Positions 24,410 through 34,170 of a stretch of 64,000 bases of DNA are shown here, piece by piece; positions within the stretch are counted from its first letter, which is position 1, and every line of letters begins with the position of its first letter. This DNA is from Adlercreutzia equolifaciens DSM 19450 (lineage in GTDB: Bacteria; Actinomycetota; Coriobacteriia; Coriobacteriales; Eggerthellaceae). Made by a program: the position numbers and the translations under genes. The stretch is from assembly GCF_000478885.1 (NCBI RefSeq), contig NC_022567.1, forward strand, positions 1,674,001 through 1,738,000, in the 5' to 3' direction. The notes below the pieces were generated by a model. The model worked only from the letters and a program-made list of their open reading frames with translations. It was not told the DNA's origin and ran no database searches.

Positions 24410-25510
24410 CTACTGATTGGCTACTCTCCACGTATGATACCCGATGACGAAAGGCTCCAGGGCGCCGCCGAGGACGGCGTCCACATTTCCCGTCTCAACG
24501 CCGCTTCTCAGGTCCTTCACGAGCTGGTACGGGAAGAGCACGTAGTTGCGAATCTGGCTGCCGAAGGAGTTGTCCCGCCGCTCGCCGCGCAGCTCGTCCA
24601 GCTCCTCCTGCCGTTTGCGCTCCTCCAGCTCGTAGAGCTTGGCGCGCAGCACGCGGAAGGCCGCTTCCTTGTTCTGCAGCTGGCTCTTCTCGTTCTGGCA
24701 GGTGACCACGATGCCCGTGGGCTCGTGGGTGAGGCGCACGGCGGAATCGGTGGTGTTCACGCACTGGCCGCCGGGGCCGCTGGAGCGGTACACGTCCACC
24801 CGCACGTCGGCGGGGTTTAAGTCCACCTCGATGTCGTCGGCGATGACCGGCAGCACCTCCACCGAGGCGAAGGTGGTCTGGCGGCGCTTCTTGGCGTCGG
24901 TGGGGCTGATGCGCACGAGGCGGTGGATGCCGATCTCGCTGCGCAGCATGCCGTAGGCGTAGCGGCCCTCGATCTGGATCGTGGCCCGATCGAGCCCTAT
25001 GCCCTCGCCGAGCACGAGATCGAGCACCGTCACCTTCCAGCCCTTGTCCTCGGCGTAGTGGACGTACATCTGGTAGAGCATGCGGGTCCAGTCCTGGGCC
25101 TCGAGGCCGCCCTGGCCGGGGTTCACCGTGAGGATGGCGTCGCCCTCGTCGAACTCGCCGGAGAACCAGGACTCGATCTCCAGCTGATCGAGCAGCGCCG
25201 CAAGCTCGGCGGCGGTGCGCTCGGCCTCCTCGGCGAAGGCCGCATCGTCGCCGGCCAGCTCGCACGCCGCCGACGCATCATCGAGAAGCCCGCAGGCCCG
25301 CTCGTAGTCCTCGATGGTGGCGCGAAGCCCCGCCGCCTTCTTCGAGACCGCCTGGGCCGCCGCCGCGTCGTTCCAAAAGTCCGGACGGGCCGTCTGCTCG
25401 TCCAGCGCGGCCAGCTCGTCGCGCTTCTCCTCGATACGCAAGAACGAGAAGGCATCGGACAGCCGACCCTGCGCCTTCTCGATCTCCTTCTGAATATCTC
25501 TCAGTTCCAT
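24410..25510 (-). CDS. prfB: Peptide chain release factor 2, in-frame, with SPT codon-recognition motif
   Basis: A 366-aa class I release factor that ends translation at UGA and UAA. It has the catalytic GGQ in SSGPGGQCVNTTDSAVRL (about residues 245-262) and the RF2-type continuation. The stop-codon recognition tripeptide, SPF in most RF2 proteins, reads SPT here (LVRISPTDAKKRRQTTFAS, codons AGC CCC ACC). The gene is one continuous frame, so the programmed +1 frameshift found in E. coli prfB is absent. The ATG lies 197 nt after the secA stop across a hairpin. The family assignment is firm; the effect of the Thr is open. Confidence 0.95.
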   Translation of the reverse strand: MELRDIQKEIEKAQGRLSDAFSFLRIEEKRDELAALDEQTARPDFWNDAAAAQAVSKKAAGLRATIEDYERACGLLDDASAACELAGDDAAFAEEAERTAAELAALLDQLEIESWFSGEFDEGDAILTVNPGQGGLEAQDWTRMLYQMYVHYAEDKGWKVTVLDLVLGEGIGLDRATIQIEGRYAYGMLRSEIGIHRLVRISPTDAKKRRQTTFASVEVLPVIADDIEVDLNPADVRVDVYRSSGPGGQCVNTTDSAVRLTHEPTGIVVTCQNEKSQLQNKEAAFRVLRAKLYELEERKRQEELDELRGERRDNSFGSQIRNYVLFPYQLVKDLRSGVETGNVDAVLGGALEPFVIGYHTWRVANQ

Positions 25511-25586
25511 GCCTTGATCTAAATCTCCTTGAAACTCACCGGGGGCGGGCTGCGGGATACCGCTCAGTCGCTCAGACAGTCCTCGC

Positions 25587-25641
25587 TGGTATCGAAGGCG
25601 TCAAGGCTACTGCTCCCCTTCGCTTACCGCCTTCGATACCA
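25587..25641. repeat. 14-bp hairpin between secA and prfB
   Basis: TGGTATCGAAGGCG (25587-25600) and CGCCTTCGATACCA (25628-25641) form a perfect 14-bp stem with a 27-nt loop in the 197-nt secA-prfB gap. No T-run follows on the minus strand, so it is an RNA processing or partial termination site rather than a classical terminator. Confidence 0.6.
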
Positions 25642-25707
25642 TCTGCGGAACTCGCTTGGTGAGCGGCACCCCGCATCCCGCTTCGCTCAACCTTAGTTGA
25701 GTGTGCG

Positions 25708-28539
<2,832 letters not shown>

Positions 28540-28730
28540 AGGTTGCGTCTTCTTTCTGTGGTCGGCGAGCGGTCATGGGGTCGGCGATCGCCTCCCCTTC
28601 AACAACTCCCGTCGCCTTCGTTGGGCGGCCGCACGGGCCGCCTCGGTGCAAATCTGCTCCACTCTACCACAGAGCGCAGGTGGCGCGCCCAATTTCACAG
28701 GGTTTGCAAGGCGGCGAGACCCCCTTCTGT

Positions 28731-29040
28731 GCCCGGTTGCGCCCGGTTGCGCCCGCTTGCGCCCGGTTGCGCCCGGCTGCGCCCGGTTGCGCCCGGCTGC
28801 GCCCGCTTGCGCCCGGTTGTGCCGTCCAGTGCCGTCCCGCACCATCCTGCACCGTCCCGCACCGTCGCACCCGGCCCCTTTCGCGGCGCAGCCCCGTCGC
28901 ACTCCAAGCCCCTTCGCACCCCAGCGCCATCGCACCCCAGCGCCATCGCACCCCGGCCCCTTCACACTCCAGTCCCTTCGCGCTCCAGCGCCATCGCACC
29001 CCGGCCCTTCGCACTCCTGCACCGTCACACCCCGGCCCTT
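28731..29040. repeat. Degenerate 10-bp and ~16-bp tandem repeats upstream of secA
   Basis: About nine units of GCCCGGTTGC-like 10-mers (28731-28820) pass into looser 10-mers (GCCGTCCCGC/ACCATCCTGC) and then into longer units containing CGCACCCCAGCGCCAT. All frames on the minus strand are open across it, which explains the spurious ORFs there. No gene with a ribosome-binding site is seen between 28540 and 29473. Confidence 0.75.
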
Positions 29041-29180
29041 CGCGTCACTTCTTCAATCGTTGCCACTGCTTTTCCCGACGGCATCTCCCTCGAAAGCCCA
29101 CTCTCATACAGCCTTACAGTCTTCGCGGAAATCGCTGGAAATCGACCACCGGCCAATCTCTCCTAACCAGATGCTTCTTT

Positions 29181-29346
29181 TTTTCGAGTTGTTAGAGTTT
29201 AGAGCCAATTCACATCACTCTACCCCGTAGTGGTTTTGAGATTGATAGACGTGTTAAGATATTTTTTAAATACTTTAGCATATACAGTCGTTCAGATTTC
29301 AGATTTATGCGAGCGCCAGCTCCGCAAACGTCTAACAACTCAAAAT
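29181..29346. mobile_element. MITE-like element, copy A (166 bp)
   Basis: It begins TTTTCGAGTTGTTAGA (29181-29196) and ends TCTAACAACTCAAAAT, a 16-bp terminal inverted repeat with one internal mismatch. The interior is AT-rich, unlike its surroundings. A second element with the same ends and the same 166-bp length lies at 30825-30990 on the other side of the nuclease-like gene. No coding sequence is seen inside. No target-site duplication was recognised. Confidence 0.55.
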
Positions 29347-29473
29347 TTTTTGCCTCAAACCAAACCAGACATTGTCTCAGGTATGGCAAATGAACAAAGT
29401 CATGGCGTTAGTGCATTTGGTTCAGCCCCGCATCTCGGCCTTTCGCCTCGGCCGTCCGCTTCGCCCCACCTCC

Positions 29474-30586
29474 TCACACGCACTTGCGTAGTTCGCTGCG
29501 AAGCCTCATATGGCGATCGAGTTGCTTTCCGTTCAGCCGCTTGAAATCACAACCAGCTGCGCGAAATGCATGCAGAATTGTCTCTTGGAATTCGAAAACA
29601 TTCTCAAGCTGACTCGCCGTGATTGATCTTATCTCCAATCCCTGAGCAGCCAGCGCGCTCCTGCGACGCGAATCACGGGAAAGGCGCAAGCTGCTCCCAT
29701 GGAACTGCGAGCTATCGTATTCAAGTGCCACACCGCGCTCGGGCCATAGCACATCGCACACCAACGACGAGCCATGGGCAATGCGCTCCGCCTCTCGCCT
29801 CAACTTGACCGGCTCATTAAGACGCGCACCCCTCATGCCGAATCCGCCGTAATTACGCGGCGCAGTCGCTATGATCGCCAAGGACGTCTCAGCTGGCGAA
29901 GCCGACTTTGCCAGAACGTATCGCGCAGCCGTCTTCGCCGCCGCCGACCCTTTGAAGCCACGCAAATGGCTGCAGAAGGCAACCAGCCGATTCGGCGAGC
30001 AGAGCGGATGTCGCACAAGATACTCGCTGGCCTCGACAGGATAGCAACCGCATAGCTCATAGCCCAATGACAGAAGCGCGCCAAAGGGAAGCAACGATGC
30101 CATCTGGGCAAAAACGAGCTCCGGAGCACAAACGTACACACCCCGCGCGATTTTCAAGAAAGACCCTTTCGGATATGTTGCCGAGCTGTGGTGATACGTC
30201 AACCCGTCCGCAGTACGCACCCCGGGCTTGCGATGTCCGAGCACATGGAGAACTTTTCCGGCACCACTCGAACTATCAGCGATTCCAGACTCTTCCGAGC
30301 GCTTCGACGAATGCGTCTCCGACAAGACAACGCGACAAGCGCCAAGCAGCTCAGCGAGTTCTTCCGGCACACCATCCTCTAGCGCACCATCAATGATTTC
30401 GACAACGGTGCGTTTTGCTGAGGACGAATCCACCAGAACGGCCGATGACGGAAAGATCCGAAAAGGCAGATCATCGGTCTGCATCGTCTTACGGCAATGG
30501 AAAAGATGCAAGGCAATGCCATTGCGAGCGGACCACAACCTCCAGAATTCCAAAGCAGTCTCATGACTTAAGCAGATGCACCGCAT
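29474..30586 (-). CDS. Hypothetical protein with C-terminal PD-(D/E)xK/DUF559-like domain (paralogue 1)
   Basis: A 370-aa soluble protein. The C-terminal third (ASPAETSL, CDVLWPERGVALEYDSSQFH, then an Arg-rich helix SRDSRRRSALAAQGLEIRSIT) resembles very-short-patch-repair/DUF559 nuclease folds: a conserved Glu, an Asp before WP, and an E-Y-D motif. The N-terminal region (CLSHETALEFWR, KGSFLKIARGVYVCAPELVFAQMA) is of a type often seen in AbiEi-like or restriction-associated proteins of actinobacteria. It is homologous to the gene at 61915-63063. The ATG at 30586 has AGGAGG 4-5 nt upstream. It is flanked by two 166-bp repeats and preceded by tandem repeats. Nuclease activity is inferred, not shown. 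Confidence 0.75.
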   Translation of the reverse strand: MRCICLSHETALEFWRLWSARNGIALHLFHCRKTMQTDDLPFRIFPSSAVLVDSSSAKRTVVEIIDGALEDGVPEELAELLGACRVVLSETHSSKRSEESGIADSSSGAGKVLHVLGHRKPGVRTADGLTYHHSSATYPKGSFLKIARGVYVCAPELVFAQMASLLPFGALLSLGYELCGCYPVEASEYLVRHPLCSPNRLVAFCSHLRGFKGSAAAKTAARYVLAKSASPAETSLAIIATAPRNYGGFGMRGARLNEPVKLRREAERIAHGSSLVCDVLWPERGVALEYDSSQFHGSSLRLSRDSRRRSALAAQGLEIRSITASQLENVFEFQETILHAFRAAGCDFKRLNGKQLDRHMRLRSELRKCV

Positions 30587-30711
30587 TTCCCCTCCTTTAC
30601 TTAGTAGTGTATTACTGTATGCTATATCACAATCGAGCGAAATATACCAGAGGGAAATTCGTCTGCGAAAGATGCGGTAGTCGAGCAATTGGTCACAGAG
30701 GCAAACTCAGG

Positions 30712-30795
30712 ACAAGGACAAACGGAGGCCCACTCCGTCCGGGATCAAAGCACACAAGGGCAAGCGGAAGCCCATGCCATCTGGGCTCAAAGCAT
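30712..30795. repeat. Two-unit 42-bp tandem repeat upstream of nuclease-like paralogue 1
   Basis: Units 30712-30753 and 30754-30795 share ACAAGGRCAARCGGARGCCC and the ending TCAAAGCA. They lie about 125 nt upstream of the nuclease-like gene start. The units are diverged but in register. The remaining gap to 31225 holds MITE copy B and a degenerate GGGCGCAAGCTGCAGGCAG-like repeat (about 31070-31195); no gene is seen. Confidence 0.6.
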
Positions 30796-30824
30796 TTCAA
30801 TCAGTAAACTAAAATGGCGCAAGA

Positions 30825-30990
30825 TTTTCGAGTTGTTAGAGTTTCGCAGACAGCAGCCCCACCCCCTACGGTATCTCATTTTCCACATCACATCTCTGAC
30901 CTGGGGGTATTCACCATGCTCGAACGCATTGATGAACGTCATGGCGACCTACCTCGGCATAGCGCCGAACAAAAGCCTAACAACTCGAAA
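30825..30990. mobile_element. MITE-like element, copy B (166 bp)
   Basis: It begins with the same 20 bases as copy A (TTTTCGAGTTGTTAGAGTTT) and ends CTAACAACTCGAAA, a 14-bp perfect inverted repeat. The last ~30 bases (AGCGCC...CTAACAACTC) align with copy A with small gaps, while the interior is diverged and less AT-rich. It is in the same orientation as copy A. Confidence 0.55.
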
Positions 30991-31225
30991 TTATCGTCCG
31001 AGAATTTGGCAAAGGTTGGCAGGAGCAAGACCGCCAGAGGCAAAATAGCCAACAGCGGGATCGGGGAGGCCCGGGCGCGGGTTGCAGGCAGATAGGCCAG
31101 AAGGATCCGGGCGCAAGCTGCAGGCAGGAGAAACCGGGGAGACCCGGGCGCAAACTGCAGACTGAGGGGGCCAGGCCAAACGCAAGCTGCAGGCAAGTGC
31201 GAAGCAGCCCGGACAGAGCGGCGGA

Positions 31226-31260
31226 AAAACGGGGAGGGCCCGCCATAGCAGGTCCTCCCC
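31226..31260 (-). terminator. Terminator downstream of cydAB
   Basis: GGGGAGGGCC and GGTCCTCCCC form a 10-bp stem with one G-T pair, followed on the minus strand by GTTTTT. It lies about 205 nt after the cydB stop with no gene between. A smaller hairpin (31361-31377) lies closer to cydB. Confidence 0.65.
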
Positions 31261-31464
31261 GAAAGTACGTCAACAACGACGAAGCGTCCCGCGAGACCCA
31301 AGCATCATGGCGGCACCTCTCCCGACGAGACATCGCCGCCCACCAATGCGAGACTCACAAGGCCCGGGCATCGGGCCGCCCCCTCCCCCAGAAACATGAT
31401 GGCGGAGACTTCGGCCCATGCAAGCGAGCACCCCGCAACGCCCCGGTAAATGCCGCGGAAGAGA

Positions 31465-32499
31465 CTAGTACTCCTCCAGATCGGCGGGGTTCACGCGGCC
31501 GCGGAAGGTGCGGTAGATGACCACGTGGTACACGAGAACGAGCGGAAGCCCGATGCACAGGATGATGGTCATCCAGGTGAGCGACAGCTCCGACGATGCG
31601 GCGTTGGCCAAGGTGATGGCCGGCCCCACGGAATCGGCCGTGGCGTTCACGAGCACGGGGAACATGGAACAGGCCAGAAGCGCCACGAGCGCGATCATGG
31701 ACGCGGACTGAGCCAGAAACGCCTTCAGGTCGTCCCCGGACGTCTTGCCCACGACGAGCGAGGCCAGCAGCCCCACCACCACCAGCGCCGCGAACAGCCA
31801 CCGCAGGATGCCCAAGTTCGGATCCATCTCGGGCCCGACAAGAACGAGGGCGTACACGGACACCACGGCGAACAGAACAAGCGCGATCACTTGCAGGGGC
31901 AGGCGCAGCCGTGCGGCGCGGGCCTGAAGGCAAGAGGGCAGCGGCGCCTTCAGCGCGGCCCAGCAGGCGCCGGCGGCCAAAAACATCGCCAGGCCCAAAA
32001 GCCCCGTCAGCAGCGTGAAAGGCGTGATGAGGCCGATCAGAGGCACGCCGGCGTAATCGCCCGCGGCGTCCATGGGGATGCCGGCGAAGATGTTGCCCAC
32101 CGCCACGCCGAGCAGCAGCGCCGGAAGCAGCGAGCCCACAAAGAAGCACGCGTCCCAGAGCTTTCCCCAGGACGGATCGCCAGCACGGAACTCGAAGGAC
32201 ACGGCGCGCACGATAAGGCCGAACAGCACCAGCATGACGGCCAGGTAGAACCCGGAGAACGTCGTGGCATAGGCGTCCGGGAAGGCGGCGAACAGCGCAC
32301 CTCCCGCCGTGAGCAGCCACACCTCGTTGCCGTCCCACACAGGACCGATGGCCCGGCGCAGCACCGCGCGCTCCTCGTCGTTTTTCGCGATGAAGGGCGA
32401 CAGCACGCCGATGCCCAGATCGAACCCGTCAAGCACGAAATAGCCCGCGATGAGCACGAAGATGAGGAAGAACCACAGCACGCTTAAGAACTCCATCAT
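31465..32499 (-). CDS. cydB: Cytochrome bd ubiquinol/menaquinol oxidase subunit II
   Basis: The 344-aa membrane subunit of cytochrome bd oxidase, which reduces oxygen to water with quinol. It begins MEFLSVLWFFLIFVLIAGYFVLDGFDLGIGVL (GYFVLDGFDLG is the CydB signature) and continues with GNEVWLLTAGGALFAAFP. About eight hydrophobic helices are visible. The start is ATG-ATG, 2 nt after the cydA stop, so translation is coupled. In a gut anaerobe its likely role is scavenging traces of oxygen. Two classical ABC genes (cydCD) are not in the window. Confidence 0.95.
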   Translation of the reverse strand: MMEFLSVLWFFLIFVLIAGYFVLDGFDLGIGVLSPFIAKNDEERAVLRRAIGPVWDGNEVWLLTAGGALFAAFPDAYATTFSGFYLAVMLVLFGLIVRAVSFEFRAGDPSWGKLWDACFFVGSLLPALLLGVAVGNIFAGIPMDAAGDYAGVPLIGLITPFTLLTGLLGLAMFLAAGACWAALKAPLPSCLQARAARLRLPLQVIALVLFAVVSVYALVLVGPEMDPNLGILRWLFAALVVVGLLASLVVGKTSGDDLKAFLAQSASMIALVALLACSMFPVLVNATADSVGPAITLANAASSELSLTWMTIILCIGLPLVLVYHVVIYRTFRGRVNPADLEEY

Positions 32500-32501
32500 G
32501 G

Positions 32502-33992
32502 CTACTCACCTTCCTTCCCGCTATCGCCCGCGGCGGCGACGGCCTCCGCAACGACGACATCGCCCTCGGCGTCGGCAGCGACCACGACGACTGCGGCCGC
32601 ATCGGCGGCAGCAGCGCCCTCGGCAACCGGCCCTTCCTTGATGAAGCGGCCGATGACCCGCGCCCACCCGATGAGCAGCACCAGATACACGAGCACGAAC
32701 AGGCCCAGCGTCAGCCACAGCTCCGGCGCCGACACCGACATGGAGATGCCGTCGGCCGTCAGCAGCGACACGCCGTCGGGGCCGGTGACCGACGGGTACA
32801 CCACCCAGGGCTGGCGCCCCACCTCGGCGGTGATCCAGCCCGTCTGAATGGCGATGAACGGCCAGATGGGCGAAAGCACCGCCGCCCACTGCAACCAGCG
32901 CATCTTCGCGATGCGGCCGCCCTTGAAGGTGAACACGAGCACGAGAATGCTCGTCAGCATGATGAGCCCGTACATGGCCACCATGAGGTGGTAGCTCTGG
33001 AACACGAGCCCCACGGGCATGTCCTCCACCACCATGTCGCCGTACTCCTCGGTTTGGGCGAGCTCGTTTAAGCCCGGATACTCCGTCTCGAAGTTGCCCG
33101 TGGCCAGAAAGCTCGTGCCGCCGGGAATGGCGAAGGGAGCGATGACCTCCTGGTTGTCCTCATCCACAATGCCCACGGCGTACAGCGGGGGCACCTCGGA
33201 ATCGTACATGCCCTCCATCATGGCGAGCTTGGTGGGCTGCTCGTTCCACACCACCACGGCGGAGGAATGGGCGAACACGATCATGGCGCAGGAGGTCACG
33301 ATGCCCACCACGGCGGCGATGCGCATGGTCTTCATGGCGAACTCGGCGTTGCGGCCCTTAAGCATATACCAGCCGGCCACGGCCATGGCCACGAACGCGC
33401 CCATGATGAGCAGCGCGTCCACGGTGTGGGTATAGCGGGCGAAGATGGACGGGTTGAAGGCCGCCGAGAAGAAGTCGGTGATGACGGCCTCGGTGCCGTC
33501 GGCGTTGAGCTCCGCGCCGGCCGGCGTCTGCATCCAGGAGTTCGCGATGAGGATCCACAGCGCCGACAGGCACGACCCGGCCCACACGAGCCACGAGGAC
33601 ACCATGTAGAACTTCGGGCTCACCCTCTCGCGCCCGAACAGGAGCACGCCCAGAAAGACCGACTCCAGGAAAAAGGCGAACAGCGCCTCGGCGGCCAAAG
33701 GAGCTCCGAAGATATCGCCCACGAACCGCGAGTAGTTCGCCCAATTGGTGCCGAAGGAGAACTCCATGGTGATGCCCGTGGCCACTCCGATGGCGAAAGT
33801 CGCGGTGAACACCTTCACCCAGAATTTCGTCGCCGCAGCGTCCTCGGGTTTGCGCGAGCGGTAATAGCGGGTCTCGTTGATGGCCAGAATGAGCCCGAGT
33901 CCGATGGACAGCGGCACGAACAGGAAGTGGTACGCCACCGTCAGCGCGAATTGAATGCGCGAGAGCACCGCCACATCAGCGAAAGCCTCCAT
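32502..33992 (-). CDS. cydA: Cytochrome bd oxidase subunit I
   Basis: The 496-aa haem-bearing subunit of cytochrome bd. It begins ADVAVLSRIQFALTVAYHFLFVPLSIGLG with the conserved His of TM1, followed by the GITMEFSFGTNWANYSRFVGDIFGAPLA region. GRQPWVVYP lies in the quinol side. The last ~40 residues (AAAADAAAVVVVAADAEGD and so on) are a low-complexity Ala/Val/Asp/Glu tail not found in E. coli CydA. The ATG at 33992 has AAAGGGGG 6 nt upstream. It heads the cydAB unit and lies 178 nt downstream of a large BTAD-type activator gene. Confidence 0.95.
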   Translation of the reverse strand: MEAFADVAVLSRIQFALTVAYHFLFVPLSIGLGLILAINETRYYRSRKPEDAAATKFWVKVFTATFAIGVATGITMEFSFGTNWANYSRFVGDIFGAPLAAEALFAFFLESVFLGVLLFGRERVSPKFYMVSSWLVWAGSCLSALWILIANSWMQTPAGAELNADGTEAVITDFFSAAFNPSIFARYTHTVDALLIMGAFVAMAVAGWYMLKGRNAEFAMKTMRIAAVVGIVTSCAMIVFAHSSAVVVWNEQPTKLAMMEGMYDSEVPPLYAVGIVDEDNQEVIAPFAIPGGTSFLATGNFETEYPGLNELAQTEEYGDMVVEDMPVGLVFQSYHLMVAMYGLIMLTSILVLVFTFKGGRIAKMRWLQWAAVLSPIWPFIAIQTGWITAEVGRQPWVVYPSVTGPDGVSLLTADGISMSVSAPELWLTLGLFVLVYLVLLIGWARVIGRFIKEGPVAEGAAAADAAAVVVVAADAEGDVVVAEAVAAAGDSGKEGE

Positions 33993-34117
33993 TGCACACC
34001 CCCTTTCTCTGCGCGCCCGCGGCCGAGATGCGGCCGCCCCTGGGCGCAATCGAATACGTTCCCATCCCTAAGCGGAACGGTCAGGTTCCATAGTACTCCT
34101 TCTTTGAGGAAGGCAGC

Positions 34118-34134
34118 GTGTCAACCTGGTGTCA
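34118..34134. promoter_or_regulatory. 11-bp-spaced direct repeats upstream of cydA
   Basis: GTGTCA at 34118-34123 and 34129-34134 (TGACAC-CAGGT-TGACAC on the coding strand) repeat with an 11-bp period. SARP/BTAD-family activators are known to bind heptamer direct repeats with this period just upstream of promoters, and such a protein is encoded next door. No well-spaced -10 hexamer was found, so the site is tentative. Confidence 0.4.
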
Positions 34135-34170
34135 CTTCCTGCTCGTTTCGCCGCCTCGCCCGCCTCACCC

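Noticed and set aside
25430..25510. Programmed frameshift site in prfB
   Set aside because: The frame is continuous from the ATG and no CTT-TGA-type slippery stop is present.
28573..29028. 151-aa minus-strand ORF upstream of secA
   Set aside because: It is composed only of the 10-bp and 16-bp repeats; several frames are open and there is no convincing start.
30689..31048. Plus-strand 119-codon frame across the 42-bp repeats and MITE copy B
   Set aside because: It has no ribosome-binding site and its codons simply follow the repeat units and the inverted repeats.
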